The notes: generated by a model not told the origin, from the letters alone. A stretch of DNA of 64,000 nucleotides from Curvibacter microcysteis (GCF_028649455.1 NZ_JAQSIO010000007.1:1-64000); one strand, 5' to 3'. Shown: positions 17,172 through 26,706, numbered from the stretch's first letter. Numbers and translations are program-made.

Positions 17172-17439
17172 GGCCTTGCGCCGCATGAGGTGGCCCCTGC
17201 GTGAAAGACTCTCCGCTGTGGACCCTCTGCGGCGCTGCGTGGCCCCCTCGATGCGCCGGTCCAGCCCTGCCTTGGGGGGGACTCGGCTTTGGCGGGGGGT
17301 GTTTTCAGGCCGATGCAGGCCACCCTCCGAGGGTTGGTCAGTGCAGCCCTTCGGGGATCAGGGGCATTGAAAATTGACCCAGGCAGGGCTTTCAACATGG
17401 CACCATCGACCGTGTTTTGACCCTGCGGAGCCTTTCCCC

Positions 17440-18312
17440 ATGCCCGATCTCGATGCCCGAACGCTGCCCTCGTGGGCTCTTGCGTGTGCTGTCCTGACCT
17501 TGGCCGCCTGTGCCAGCCCCCTTGCCGAACCCGAAGGCGCCAAGCGCGCTGAAACCCTGCATGTGTTGACCCAGGACCTGCAACTGCTGACCGTCAACGC
17601 GGGGCAGCCGGGGCGGGTGTTGGCGCGCCAAGCCGTGAAGGGCTTGCCCGCAGGCGACAGCCTGGTGGGCATGGATTACCGGGTTGCGCGCGGCGTGCTG
17701 TTCACGCTGTCGCGGTCGGGGCGCTTGTACACGCTGGACGTGGCCACGGGCCAGTTGAAGCCCGTGGGGGCCAACCCCATCAGCCCCGCGCTGGAGGGCA
17801 CCACCTTTGGGGTGGACTTCAACCCCACGGCCGACCGCTTGCGGGTGGTCAGCAACACCGGGCAGAACCTGCGCTTGCTGCCCGACACGGGCGCTGTGGG
17901 CGTGGTCGACCCTGCCTTGCGTTTTGCGCCGGGCGACGCACAAGCCGGCCAGGCCCCCGAGTTGGTGGGCGCGGCATACACCTACAACAAGAAAGACGAT
18001 CGCCTGACCACCAACTACGCCCTGGACCGCCGCCAGGGCACGCTGGTGTCCCAGGGCTCCGTGGAGGGGGTGCAGCCGGTGGTGTCACCCAACACGGGGC
18101 TGCTGCAAACCGTGGGGGCTTTGGGCACCGGTCCGCTGCGCGACGCTGCTTTTGACATTGCCGATGTCAGTGGGGCGGCGTTTGCGGCCCTCAGCACCCA
18201 GGCCGATGCACGCACGCGCCTTTATGAGATTGACTTGTCCAGCGGCCAGGCCCGCCTGATCGGCACCCTGGCCCAGGGCGGCCCCATTGTGGGCATGGCG
18301 GTCGAACCCTGA
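17440..18312 (+). CDS. DUF4394 domain lipoprotein
   Basis: About 290 residues from ATG 17440, preceded by GCGGAG. A lipoprotein signal ends LTLAAC (Cys24). The rest is a DUF4394 beta-propeller-like domain, recognisable from HVLTQDLQLLTVNAGQP, LVGMDYRVARGVLFTLS, TFGVDFNPTADRLRVVSNTGQ and the repeated short beta units. Such proteins are exported and of unknown function. It follows the PAP2 gene in the same direction after 268 bp with no clear promoter or terminator; co-transcription is possible but unproven. Confidence 0.82.
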   Translation: MPDLDARTLPSWALACAVLTLAACASPLAEPEGAKRAETLHVLTQDLQLLTVNAGQPGRVLARQAVKGLPAGDSLVGMDYRVARGVLFTLSRSGRLYTLDVATGQLKPVGANPISPALEGTTFGVDFNPTADRLRVVSNTGQNLRLLPDTGAVGVVDPALRFAPGDAQAGQAPELVGAAYTYNKKDDRLTTNYALDRRQGTLVSQGSVEGVQPVVSPNTGLLQTVGALGTGPLRDAAFDIADVSGAAFAALSTQADARTRLYEIDLSSGQARLIGTLAQGGPIVGMAVEP

Positions 18313-18345
18313 GGGACGGTGCCAGCGTCCTTCGCGGTGGGGGGC

Positions 18346-20622
18346 TCACCCCGCAGCGTCGGGCAGCAAGCGCTGGCGCAGCGCGTCCAGTGGCAGCGGC
18401 CGGCTGAGCAAGAAGCCCTGGATCAGTTGACCGCCACAGCCGCGGACGCAGGCCAACTGGGTGTCGGTCTCCACGCCTTCGGTGATGACCTGCAAGCCCA
18501 GGTGGCGCCCCAGGTCCATGATGGTGGCCAGGATCGCGCGCTCGCTGTCCCGCTGGCCCAGGCCGCGCACAAAGGCGCGGTCGATCTTCAGGGTGGAAAT
18601 CGGCAGGTCTTTGAGCAGGGACAGGGCCGAGTGCCCTTTGCCAAAGTCGTCCAGGCTGATGTCAAAGCCGCGCTGGCGCAGCCGGGCCATCACGGCCATG
18701 ACCTGTTCGGGTTGCTTCATCAGCAGGCTCTCGGTCAGTTCCAGCGAGAGCTGCTCCGGGCGCAGGCCGTGGGCTTGGACCAGGGTCGTCAGCTCTTGAG
18801 GCAAGGCTTCGCGGGTGAACTCGGGCGCGGCCATGTTGACGTGCACTTTCAGATCCGGCAGGCCGGCCGCGCACAGGCTGGCCAGGTCGCGGCAGGCCTG
18901 GGCCACCACCCATTGGCCAATCTGCACGATGAGGTGGGTTTCCTCGGCCAGGGCGATGAACACATCGGGTGGCACCAGTTGACCGTCGGGGCGGCGCCAG
19001 CGGATCAAAGCCTCAATGGCGTGCGCGCCGCCGTGCGCCAGGTCAAAGATCGGCTGGTACACCAAGAACAGCTCCTGGCGCCGCAGCGCCTGGTGCAGGT
19101 CCTGGGCCATTTGCAGGCGTTGCATCAAATGGGTTTGCTGCTCGGCCAGGGCGTGCGGGTTGGCTTCAGAGAAGAAGTCGCAACCATCGCGGCCGTTTTG
19201 CTTGATGCGGTACATGGCCGCGTCCGCGCTGCGCAGCAACTCGGGCGGTGTGCTGCCGTTCTCTGGGAACAGACTGATGCCGACGCTGGCGGTCAGGCTC
19301 AGTTCCACGCCCTCGTGCAGCATGGGCCGACGCGCGGCCTGCCGCACCAGTTCGGCCACTTCGGCGTAATGCTGGCTGGGGGCTGCAGGCAGCAGCAGGG
19401 CAAATTCGTCTCCCCCCAGGCGCCCCGCCACGGCGCCGACCGGGGCCAGTTGCTGCAGTCGGTGCCCAAACTCACGCAGCACCGTGTTGCCAGCGTCGTG
19501 ACCGAAGGCGTCGTTGATGGGCTTGAAACGGTCCAGGTCGATGAACATCAGCGCAAAGCCCTGGCCTTGCGCCTCGGCATGGCGGCAGGTGGCGCCCAGC
19601 ACCTCGTAAAAGTGGCGCCGGTTGGTCAGGCCCGTCAGTCCGTCCACTTGGGACAGCAGCAGCACGGTGGCTTGTTGCTCCAGCTTTTGGGCGGTCTGGG
19701 CCAGCAGGGCGCCGATGGTGGTCGCCAGTTTGGGCAGCAGGGCGTCAGGCTGGCGCGACAGGCTGCTGAAGAACTCCAGCACCCCGGGGCGGTGCTCCGA
19801 GCCATCGCCCGTGACATAGGTGACGGGGAACACATAGCCGGACCAGAGCCGGTTTTCCCGCGCGCTGGCGCGGCGCAAAAAGCGCGGGTCGCCCGCCATG
19901 TCGTCGATCCAGCGGCCTTGGCCGCTTTGCCACACTTGGCCCACCAGGCCTTCGCCAGGGTGCATCTTCAGGGCTTGACTGGCCTGGGTGAAGGCCTGCA
20001 TGTCGTGCTCGGGGTGGTGCCAGAACTGGTGGCAGGCCAGCTGGGGCTCGCCCTCGCTGCCGGGCTCCAGTGCCCAGTAGGCCCCCCATTCCCAACCCAG
20101 GTTGCGGCAGACCAACTGGATCACGCTGAGGATGGCGCTGCCCAAGGAGTGGGAGCCGATCAAAAACTCGGTCAGCTCGAAGCCCAGGCGCTCGCGCACC
20201 TGGGCGTGTTTGAGTTCGGTGATGTCCTGCACCACCCCGCGCAGCTGGCCTGGGGTGCCTGGGTCGAGGGGCAGGGTGGCCCAGCGCAGCCAGCGCATGC
20301 CCTGGGTTTCGCTGATCACCCGCAACTCGGCCTGCACCGGCGTGCTGGGCAAGACCTTGCTGCAGGGCAGCAGCTGCGCCAGGTCACCCGCCACCACATG
20401 CACCAGTTGCTCATCCAGGCTTTTTGCGGGGCCTTCCGGCACGTCCAGATAGCGCGCCGCCATGGCGCTGAGGCTCAGCCGTCCGCTGGGCACGTCGTAC
20501 TGCCAAAGGCCAAAGCCGGCCGCCTCTTCCAGGGCGGCGTCATGCGCCCACGGCGCAGCCTCCCCTGACACCAGCGTGGGGGAGCGAGAGCTGGTGAGGC
20601 GAGGCGGGTTCGACTTCTTCAT
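18346..20622 (-). CDS. PAS-GAF-GGDEF-EAL cyclic-di-GMP turnover protein
   Basis: A 758-residue signalling protein without TM segments. An N-terminal PAS-like domain (GLWQYDVPSGRLSLS, residues about 35-150) is followed by a GAF-like domain (about 165-330), GGDEF (about 350-500) and EAL (about 520-750). The GGDEF signature is intact (RLGGDEF, 403-407), so cyclase activity is possible; an RxxD inhibitory site is not obvious. The EAL signature (537-539) and other catalytic landmarks are present: NMAAPEF, LELTES, DDFGKGHS, LKIDRAFV and ITEGVE. Both activities could therefore be live. It is convergent with the DUF4394 gene and a lone transcript. Confidence 0.95.
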   Translation of the reverse strand: MKKSNPPRLTSSRSPTLVSGEAAPWAHDAALEEAAGFGLWQYDVPSGRLSLSAMAARYLDVPEGPAKSLDEQLVHVVAGDLAQLLPCSKVLPSTPVQAELRVISETQGMRWLRWATLPLDPGTPGQLRGVVQDITELKHAQVRERLGFELTEFLIGSHSLGSAILSVIQLVCRNLGWEWGAYWALEPGSEGEPQLACHQFWHHPEHDMQAFTQASQALKMHPGEGLVGQVWQSGQGRWIDDMAGDPRFLRRASARENRLWSGYVFPVTYVTGDGSEHRPGVLEFFSSLSRQPDALLPKLATTIGALLAQTAQKLEQQATVLLLSQVDGLTGLTNRRHFYEVLGATCRHAEAQGQGFALMFIDLDRFKPINDAFGHDAGNTVLREFGHRLQQLAPVGAVAGRLGGDEFALLLPAAPSQHYAEVAELVRQAARRPMLHEGVELSLTASVGISLFPENGSTPPELLRSADAAMYRIKQNGRDGCDFFSEANPHALAEQQTHLMQRLQMAQDLHQALRRQELFLVYQPIFDLAHGGAHAIEALIRWRRPDGQLVPPDVFIALAEETHLIVQIGQWVVAQACRDLASLCAAGLPDLKVHVNMAAPEFTREALPQELTTLVQAHGLRPEQLSLELTESLLMKQPEQVMAVMARLRQRGFDISLDDFGKGHSALSLLKDLPISTLKIDRAFVRGLGQRDSERAILATIMDLGRHLGLQVITEGVETDTQLACVRGCGGQLIQGFLLSRPLPLDALRQRLLPDAAG

Positions 20623-20742
20623 GGCATCAGGCGGGCCAGAGTTGAGCAGGTTTCATGCCGATAGTTCAAATTGATAAATTTCAAGCGCTCGGTCCTGCCC
20701 CAGCCCAGTGCACCAAGGGCCGCTTGTCAGCCTGGTGAATTG

Positions 20743-20794
20743 TTTTGGTGCATTCTGGGCGGCACTTTTGGTGCTTAATGCATTGATTTGGTGC
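20743..20794 (+). repeat. three direct TTTGGTGC repeats upstream of the LacI-family gene
   Basis: TTTTGGTGC at 20743-20751 and 20766-20774, and ATTTGGTGC at 20786-20794, spaced 23 and 20 bp. A reverse-oriented GTGCACCAA is at 20709-20717. They lie in the 208-bp region before the LacI-family gene, roughly on one DNA face, and may be binding sites of a regulator. Confidence 0.55.
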
Positions 20795-20830
20795 GTTTTG
20801 GCTTGGGTGGCAGGCTCCTAGAATCACGCC

Positions 20831-21877
20831 ATGGCCACGACTGCACCCCCGAACCCCGCTCCAGCCCCCAAGCGCGCCCGCCGAGGCAGCGGGGCGGTGA
20901 CCCTGCACGACGTGGCACGCCTGGCGGCGGTGGCCCCCATCACGGCCTCGCGCGCCTTGAACACCCCCGAGCAGGTGTCCCCCGAGGTGCGGCAGCGCGT
21001 GACGGAGGCGGTCGCCGCTTTGGGTTATGTGCGCAACCACCAGGCCGGCGCCCTGGCCTCCGCACGCAGCCGCTTGGTGGCGGCGGTGGTCCCCACCCTG
21101 TCAGGGCCGGTGTTCGGGCCCATGCTGCAGGCCTTGACCGAGGCTTTGGCCGAGCGTGGTTACCAGCTCATGCTGGGGCAAAGCGGCTACGTCGACTCGC
21201 GCGAGGACGCTTTGCTCGACGCCATCATTGGTCGCCGTCCGGATGGCATTGTGCTCACGGGCGTGGAGCGTTCGCCCGAAGCGCGTCGCCTTCTGTTGGC
21301 CAGCGGCATCCCGGTGGTGGAAACCTGGGACCTGACACCGGCGCCGCTGGACTTGCTGGTGGGTTTTTCGCATGCCGATGTGGGCCACGCGGTGGCCCAG
21401 TTTTTGGTGCAGCGTGGTCGGCGCCAATTGGCCGTCGTGGCCGGTGATGACGAGCGTTCGCGTCGCCGGGAGCGCGCTTTTTGCCAGGCCGCGGCCGAGG
21501 CTGGCCTGCCCGCTGTGCGGGTGATCCGCGTGCCCGCGCCCACCACCCTCAAGCGTGGCCGCCAAGCCTTGTGCCAGCTGTGCGAGTCAGGCCCTGCCGT
21601 GGAGGCGGTGTTTTGCAGCTCCGACTTGCTGGCCTTGGGCGTGCTGACCGAGGCCCAGGCGCGCGGCCTGGCCGTGCCCGCCGCGTTGGCGGTGGTGGGC
21701 TTTGGCGACCAGGACTTTGCCGCCGACCTGAACCCCGCCTTGAGCTCGGTGCGCATTGACGGCCAGGCCATGGGCCGCCAGGCCGCACAGTTTGTGGTCG
21801 ACCGGGCTGAGGGGCGCGACATCCCCGAGCGGGTGGTGGACTTGGGCTTTTCTTTGATCGAACGCGGCAGCACCTGA
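20831..21877 (+). CDS. LacI/GalR-family transcriptional regulator (probable glucarate regulator)
   Basis: A 348-residue repressor. After a basic N-terminal tail comes the LacI HTH and hinge (VTLHDVARLAAVAPITASRAL, then a hinge helix ending NHQAGALASARS) at about residues 22-75, then a periplasmic-binding-protein-like effector domain with the usual VVPTLSGPVFGPMLQAL and GDDERSRRRERAF strands. The second HTH helix is APITASRAL rather than VSxxTVSRAL, as in the GntR/GudR-like subgroup. It lies 95 bp before gudD, with a LacI-type operator in between, so it very likely controls gudD in response to glucarate or a related sugar acid. Confidence 0.92.
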   Translation: MATTAPPNPAPAPKRARRGSGAVTLHDVARLAAVAPITASRALNTPEQVSPEVRQRVTEAVAALGYVRNHQAGALASARSRLVAAVVPTLSGPVFGPMLQALTEALAERGYQLMLGQSGYVDSREDALLDAIIGRRPDGIVLTGVERSPEARRLLLASGIPVVETWDLTPAPLDLLVGFSHADVGHAVAQFLVQRGRRQLAVVAGDDERSRRRERAFCQAAAEAGLPAVRVIRVPAPTTLKRGRQALCQLCESGPAVEAVFCSSDLLALGVLTEAQARGLAVPAALAVVGFGDQDFAADLNPALSSVRIDGQAMGRQAAQFVVDRAEGRDIPERVVDLGFSLIERGST

Positions 21878-21909
21878 GGCGCTGGCCGCGTCAGCAGGGT
21901 GTGCCGGGT

Positions 21910-21938
21910 TTGACAGCGTGATTTGGTAGCGCTACCAT
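21910..21938 (+). promoter_or_regulatory. gudD promoter with overlapping LacI-type operator
   Basis: -35 TTGACA (21910-21915), 17-nt spacer, -10 TACCAT (21933-21938). The perfect palindrome TGGTAGCGCTACCA (21924-21937), with the central CG characteristic of LacI/GalR operators, covers the spacer end and most of the -10 box. A bound repressor would block RNA polymerase. The site is 35 bp upstream of the gudD ATG. Confidence 0.85.
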
Positions 21939-21972
21939 TTGACCTGTTCCAGATTTGAGAGACGAGACACCC

Positions 21973-23304
21973 ATGGCCTATTCCACCCCCGTCATCACCG
22001 AACTGCGCGTGATTCCCGTTGCCGGCCGAGACAGCATGCTGCTCAACCTGAGTGGCGCTCACGGCCCCTTTTTCACGCGCAACCTGCTGCTGCTGACCGA
22101 CAGCGCCGGCCGCACGGGCGTGGGCGAGGTGCCTGGTGGCGAGAAGATCCGCCAGACCCTGGAAGACGCACGTCCCCTGGTGCTGGGCCAACCGCTGGGC
22201 TCGCACCAGCGCATCCTGCAGCAGGTGCAGCAGCAGTTTGCGGACCGCGACACGGGCGGCCGGGGTCTGCAGACCTTCGACCTGCGCACCACCATCCACG
22301 CGGTGACCGCCATCGAGTCGGCCTTGCTGGACTTGCTGGGCCAGTTCCTCGAAGTGCCGGTGGCCGCCTTGTTGGGCGAAGGCCAGCAGCGTGACTCGGT
22401 GGAGATGCTGGGCTACCTGTTCTACGTGGGCGAGCGCCGCCAGACCGACCTGCCCTATGCCAGCGAGCCGGACGCCGACAACGCTTGGTCGCGCCTGCGC
22501 CACGAGGCCGCTTTGACGCCCGAGGCCATCGTGCGCCTGGCCGAGGCAGCGCGCGAACGGTATGGCTTCAACGACTTCAAGCTCAAGGGCGGTGTGCTGC
22601 GCGGCGAGGCCGAGATCGAGGCCGTGCAGGCCTTGCACGAGCGCTTTCCGCAGGCCCGCGTCACGCTGGACCCGAACGGTGGCTGGCTGCTCAAAGACGC
22701 GGTGCGCCTGATGCGCGACCTGCGTGGGGTGGTGGCCTATGCCGAAGACCCCTGCGGTGCCGAAGACGGCTTCTCGGGTCGCGAAGTGATGGCCGAGTTC
22801 CGCCGCGCCACCGGGCTGCCCACGGCCACCAACATGATCGCCACCGACTGGCGCCAAATGAGCCATGCCCTGGCGCTGCAGTCGGTCGACATCCCGCTGG
22901 CCGACCCGCACTTCTGGACCATGGCCGGCTCGGTGCGTGTGGCCCAGACCTGCCGCGACTGGGGGCTCACCTGGGGCTCGCACTCGAACAACCACTTCGA
23001 CGTGTCCCTGGCCATGTTCACCCATGTGGGCGCCGCCGCCCCGGGCAAGGTCACGGCCATCGACACGCACTGGATCTGGCAGGACGGCCAGCGCCTGACC
23101 AAGGACCCGCTGCAAATCGTCAACGGCCATGTGCAAGTGCCCAAGAAGCCAGGCCTGGGAGTGGAATTGGACATGGTCGAAGTGGAAAAAGCCCACCAGC
23201 TCTACCTGCAGCATGGGCTGGGCTCGCGCGATGACGCCATGGCCATGCAGTACCTGATCCCGGGCTGGCAGTTCAACCCCAAGCGCCCGGCACTGGATCG
23301 CTGA
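21973..23304 (+). CDS. gudD: D-glucarate dehydratase
   Basis: A 443-residue enolase-superfamily enzyme that dehydrates D-glucarate to 5-keto-4-deoxyglucarate. Catalytic and metal residues of the glucarate dehydratase group are visible in order: KLK ([10 protein letters not shown]), metal ligands LDPNGGW, AEDPCG and TNMIATD, and the His base in [14 protein letters not shown]. Length is typical (about 445). The start is ATG 21973, 35 nt after the promoter/operator, preceded by GAGAGACGAG. Only the dehydratase and its regulator are here; aldolase and transporter genes of the pathway are not adjacent. Confidence 0.96.
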   Translation: MAYSTPVITELRVIPVAGRDSMLLNLSGAHGPFFTRNLLLLTDSAGRTGVGEVPGGEKIRQTLEDARPLVLGQPLGSHQRILQQVQQQFADRDTGGRGLQTFDLRTTIHAVTAIESALLDLLGQFLEVPVAALLGEGQQRDSVEMLGYLFYVGERRQTDLPYASEPDADNAWSRLRHEAALTPEAIVRLAEAARERYGFNDFKLKGGVLRGEAEIEAVQALHERFPQARVTLDPNGGWLLKDAVRLMRDLRGVVAYAEDPCGAEDGFSGREVMAEFRRATGLPTATNMIATDWRQMSHALALQSVDIPLADPHFWTMAGSVRVAQTCRDWGLTWGSHSNNHFDVSLAMFTHVGAAAPGKVTAIDTHWIWQDGQRLTKDPLQIVNGHVQVPKKPGLGVELDMVEVEKAHQLYLQHGLGSRDDAMAMQYLIPGWQFNPKRPALDR

Positions 23305-23334
23305 GCGCGCACAGCACGGCCCGGCCCAGGGCCC

Positions 23335-23354
23335 TGACCGTCATGGCACGGTCA
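23335..23354. repeat. inverted repeat downstream of gudD
   Basis: TGACCGT (23335-23341) and ACGGTCA (23348-23354) with a 6-nt spacer, 30 nt past the gudD stop. It may be an upstream part of the terminator region or a protein site for the next gene. Confidence 0.4.
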
Positions 23355-23365
23355 TGAGGCCGACA

Positions 23366-23403
23366 CGGACGACGCTCCCAATGGGGCCTCGTCCGTTTTT
23401 TTT
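23366..23403 (+). terminator. rho-independent terminator after gudD
   Basis: 7-bp stem CGGACGA (23366-23372) / TCGTCCG (23389-23395) whose loop can form a further CCC/GGG pair, followed by eight T (23396-23403). It separates gudD from the LplT-like gene. Confidence 0.85.
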
Positions 23404-23422
23404 GCCGTGCCCCGGCCGTCCC

Positions 23423-24664
23423 ATGCCCACCGGTTTCTCGCTCTTGATGGCCGCCCAATTCACCTCGGCCTGGGCCGACAACGCCTTGCTTCTGGTCACC
23501 ATGGCTTTGCTGCAAGAGCAGGGCTGGCCAGCCTGGTGGGCGCCTTTGCTGAAGTTCGCCTTCACCCTGTCCTATGTGTTGCTGGCGCCCGTGGCGGGGC
23601 CCCTGGCCGACGCCATGCCCAAGGCCCGGCTCATGGCCTGGATGAACGCCCTCAAACTCTTGGGCGTGCTGGGCTTGTTGATGGGCGTGCATCCGCTGCT
23701 GGCGTTTGCCGTGGTGGGCCTGGGGGCGGCAGGCTACGCCCCGGCCAAATACGGTCTGGTGACCGAGCTGGTGCCCGGGCCCAAACTGGTCCTGGCCAAC
23801 AGCTGGATCGAGATTTCCATTGTCTGCGCCGCCCTGCTGGGCGCCGTGGGGGGCGGCTTGCTCGTCAGCCCCATGTGGTGTGACGCGGCCTGGGCCCAGG
23901 CGGTGCGCGACAGCCTGCGCGGGCTGGGCCTGCCTTTTGAGTCGGCGCTGAGCCTGTCTTTGCTGCTGCTGTGGGCGGTGTATGGCGTGGCGGCGGCCTT
24001 GCAGTGCGGCGTGCCCGACAGCGGCGCGCGCTATGCGCGGCGCTCGATTCACCCTGTGGCTTTGCTGCGCGATTTCGTGCACAGCAACCGGCTGCTGTGG
24101 CGAGACCCCGAAGGCGGCCTGTCGTTGGCCGTGACCACCTTGTTCTGGGGCGTGGGGGCCACTTTGCAGTTTGCGGTGCTGCGTTGGGCCCAGGAGGCCC
24201 TGGCCCTGCCCCTGAGCCAGGCGGCCTATTTGCAGGCCGTGGTGGCGGTGGGCGTGGTGTTGGGCGCGGGCCTGGCCGGCCACCGAATTGCCTTGCACCA
24301 GGCGCGCCGCGTGCTGCCCTTGGGCATCGTGCTCGGGGGCTTGATCGCGCTCATCGCCTGCACCGACCAGTTTGGCGTGGCCTTGGGCTTGCTGGCCTTG
24401 GTGGGCGCCGTGGGCGGATTGCTGGTGGTGCCCATGAACGCCTTGCTGCAGCACCGTGGCCACGCGCTGCTGACGGCAGGGCGATCGATCGCCGTGCAGG
24501 GCTACAACGAAAACCTCAGCATCTTGTTGATGTTGGCGGCCTATGCCGGCCTGCTGGCCTGGGAACTGCCCGTGCTGCCGCTGATGGCTGGTTTTGGTCT
24601 GGCCATTTCGCTGTGCATGACCGCCTTGTGGGCGCGGGCCGGACGCCGCTGGGCACCGGCTTGA
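23423..24664 (+). CDS. lplT: lysophospholipid transporter LplT-like (MFS)
   Basis: About 413 residues with 12 predicted TM helices. The segments SAWADNALLLVTMALL, GYAPAKYGLVTELVP and LVLANSWIEISIVCAALLGA are characteristic of LplT, which flips lysophospholipids (notably lyso-PE) into the inner leaflet for re-acylation. The ATG at 23423 is chosen because upstream in-frame codons run through the gudD terminator. In enterobacteria lplT is coupled to the acyltransferase gene aas; no such gene is adjacent here, though a phosphatidylserine decarboxylase gene is 5 kb away. Confidence 0.88.
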   Translation: MPTGFSLLMAAQFTSAWADNALLLVTMALLQEQGWPAWWAPLLKFAFTLSYVLLAPVAGPLADAMPKARLMAWMNALKLLGVLGLLMGVHPLLAFAVVGLGAAGYAPAKYGLVTELVPGPKLVLANSWIEISIVCAALLGAVGGGLLVSPMWCDAAWAQAVRDSLRGLGLPFESALSLSLLLLWAVYGVAAALQCGVPDSGARYARRSIHPVALLRDFVHSNRLLWRDPEGGLSLAVTTLFWGVGATLQFAVLRWAQEALALPLSQAAYLQAVVAVGVVLGAGLAGHRIALHQARRVLPLGIVLGGLIALIACTDQFGVALGLLALVGAVGGLLVVPMNALLQHRGHALLTAGRSIAVQGYNENLSILLMLAAYAGLLAWELPVLPLMAGFGLAISLCMTALWARAGRRWAPA

Positions 24665-24681
24665 CTGGATGCCGCCGGGCC

Positions 24682-25938
24682 TTAGGTGGCCAGCCGGGTG
24701 CGGCTGGCCGGCGTGTTGCGCGGCTGGGTGGTGGCCAGGTGCGGGTCCAGGCCTTGGTAGATGGTCTCGATGGCATCGATGACTTGGCTCCAGCCGGCAC
24801 GCAGGGCCGTCTCGCGTGCGGGCCCGCGCATGGCCCGCAGGGCTGGCAGGTCCGCCGCCAGCGCACTGGCGCGGCTGACCAGGGCGGCCAGGTCACCCAG
24901 TGGCGCGAGGCCGCCGGTGCGGCCGTCCTGCACCCATTGGCCGGCGGCTGCGTAGTCGTAGGCCAGCACGGGCAGGCCGCTGGCCAGGGCTTCCAGGGTC
25001 ACGTTGCCAAAGGTCTCGGTCAGGCTGGGGAAGACAAACAAATCCCCGCTGGCGTAGTGCTGGGTCAGGGACTCGCCATGGCGCATGCCGGCCAGGATGG
25101 CGTCGGGGCAGCGGGCCTGCATTTCCTTGCGCGAGGGGCCGTCGCCCACCATCACCAGGCGTGCGCGCGGGCTCACGCGGCGGATGGCCTCAAAAGCCAT
25201 CAGCAGGGCGCCCAGGTTTTTTTCCGGGGCCAGACGGCCCACATGCAGCACGGCCAGCTCATCGGGCGCCAGCCCCCAGGACTGGCGCAAGGCCTCGCTG
25301 CGCTTGGCCGGGTCGAACAGCTGGGTGTCCACGCCGCGTGACACCAGCACCACATCCCGAAAGCCGCAGGCGCTGAGTTGGTCGCGCAGGCCAGGGTCCG
25401 GCGTCATGGTGCATTGGGTCAGGTTATGGAACTTGCGCAGGTAGGCCATGATGGGCTTGTGCAGCCAGCCCATGCCGTAGTGCTGGCTGTAGGCGTGGAA
25501 GTTGGTGCGGAAGTCCGAGCACACCGGCAGCTTGAGCTGCACCGCTGCTTGCAAGGCCGACCAGCCCATGGGGCCTTCGGTGGCGATGTGCACCACGTCG
25601 GGACGGCGCCGCGCCCACAGGCTCAGCAGTGTTTTCTTGGAGGTCAGCCCCATGCGCAGGTGCGGGTAGCGCGGGATGGGCAGACCCCGCATCAGCACCT
25701 CATGAAAGCGCAGGTCGTCGCTGGCCTGTTCGCCGCGGGATTCCGCCGCGGTTTGCTGGGGCCGGATCAGCTGGATTTCATGCTGACGCTCGCGCAGCCC
25801 CTCCACCACGCAGGCGATGGTGCGCGCCACGCCGTTGACCTCTGGGGGGTAGGTTTCGGTGACCACGGCAACGCGCAGCGAGCGGCGCTGGGCCGGAAAG
25901 TCGTCGACCACGATGGGGGGGGATTGGAGGCCAGTCAT
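24682..25938 (-). CDS. GT4-type glycosyltransferase (family 1 domain)
   Basis: About 418 residues, GT-B fold. The N-terminal donor/acceptor domain starts RVAVVTETYPPEVNGVARTI, typical of the MgtA/PimB-like GT4 branch that glycosylates lipids. The C-terminal half has VLHVGRLAPEKNLGALL and the E-x7-E motif region (FVFPSLTETFGNVTLEALASG). The start ATG 25938 gives the canonical short N-terminus; a further in-frame start at 25983 adds 15 residues. It is convergent with lplT (17-bp gap). The acceptor is unknown; a diacylglycerol- or phospholipid-type acceptor is plausible from the subfamily and neighbours. Confidence 0.9.
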   Translation of the reverse strand: MTGLQSPPIVVDDFPAQRRSLRVAVVTETYPPEVNGVARTIACVVEGLRERQHEIQLIRPQQTAAESRGEQASDDLRFHEVLMRGLPIPRYPHLRMGLTSKKTLLSLWARRRPDVVHIATEGPMGWSALQAAVQLKLPVCSDFRTNFHAYSQHYGMGWLHKPIMAYLRKFHNLTQCTMTPDPGLRDQLSACGFRDVVLVSRGVDTQLFDPAKRSEALRQSWGLAPDELAVLHVGRLAPEKNLGALLMAFEAIRRVSPRARLVMVGDGPSRKEMQARCPDAILAGMRHGESLTQHYASGDLFVFPSLTETFGNVTLEALASGLPVLAYDYAAAGQWVQDGRTGGLAPLGDLAALVSRASALAADLPALRAMRGPARETALRAGWSQVIDAIETIYQGLDPHLATTQPRNTPASRTRLAT

Positions 25939-26091
25939 GGCGCCATGGTGGGGCGCGATTGCAACCGTTGCGTGACAACGCACGTCACTGGGTTTTCATA
26001 TTGGCGCGTCACCATTTGGTCACGCACCCGCTGAGCCGGGTCGTGCCCTGTTCGCCGGCCCGCCCGGCTTGTTCCGTTGCAAGGAGTGAAG

Positions 26092-26700
26092 GTGAAAGAT
26101 TTTCTGAGCGCCCTGAAAACCCAGCGTTGGGATGACCACCGCTACTACCACCACAGCCGCATCAATCAGTCCCTGCACCTGATCAGCGCGCTGAGTTTCC
26201 TCGTGGCCTACGGCCTGCTGTTCATCGATCCCCCCGCGGCCGCCTTGCTGGCTTGGGGGGTGTCCATGGTGGCGCGGCAGTCCGGCCATTTCTTCTTTGA
26301 GCCCCGTGGCTACGACGAGGTCAACCAGGCCACGCACGAACACAAAGAGGCCATCAAGGTGGGCTACAACCTGCGCCGCAAGGTGGTGTTGATGGCCTTG
26401 TGGGTCGCCGCGCCCGTGGCGCTGTGGTTCAGCCCCAGCTTGGGCGGCCTGATCGCGCCCGCGGACTCCATGAGCGCTTTCTGGCACCAGGTGGGCTGGG
26501 CCTGGCTGGTGGTGGGTGTGGGTGGCTTGCTGTTCCGCACCGTGCACCTGTTCTTTTTGCAAGGGGTGCAGACCGGGCTGGTCTGGATGTGCAAGATCAT
26601 CACCGACCCGTTCCACGACGTCATCCTGTACCACAAGGCGCCGCTGTACCTGCTGCGCGGCGAGCTGGTGGACCCCATGGTCCACGCTCGCGAGCACTGA
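26092..26700 (+). CDS. integral membrane protein, DUF962/Mpo1-like
   Basis: About 202 residues with four predicted TM helices. The first hairpin (SRINQSLHLISALSFLVAY) and the SMVARQSGHFFFEP segment resemble the Mpo1/DUF962 family, whose yeast member is an iron dioxygenase that alpha-oxidises 2-hydroxy fatty acids. Conserved His residues of that family fit RINQSLH and SGH here, but the match is from memory and only moderate. GTG 26092 is chosen because AAGGAG (26081-26086) precedes it at 5 nt. It diverges from the GT4 gene and is convergent with the aminotransferase gene (6 bp apart). Confidence 0.6.
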   Translation: MKDFLSALKTQRWDDHRYYHHSRINQSLHLISALSFLVAYGLLFIDPPAAALLAWGVSMVARQSGHFFFEPRGYDEVNQATHEHKEAIKVGYNLRRKVVLMALWVAAPVALWFSPSLGGLIAPADSMSAFWHQVGWAWLVVGVGGLLFRTVHLFFLQGVQTGLVWMCKIITDPFHDVILYHKAPLYLLRGELVDPMVHAREH

Positions 26701-26706
26701 GCCGGA

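Noticed and set aside
18319-20568. Long plus-strand open frame opposite the GGDEF-EAL gene
   Set aside because: It mirrors the real gene in a high-GC region, has no recognisable domain and is rich in Gln, Ala, Gly and His as expected of an antisense frame.
21187-23214. Minus-strand frame spanning the LacI gene and gudD
   Set aside because: Crosses the promoter and operator and mirrors two well-supported plus-strand genes.
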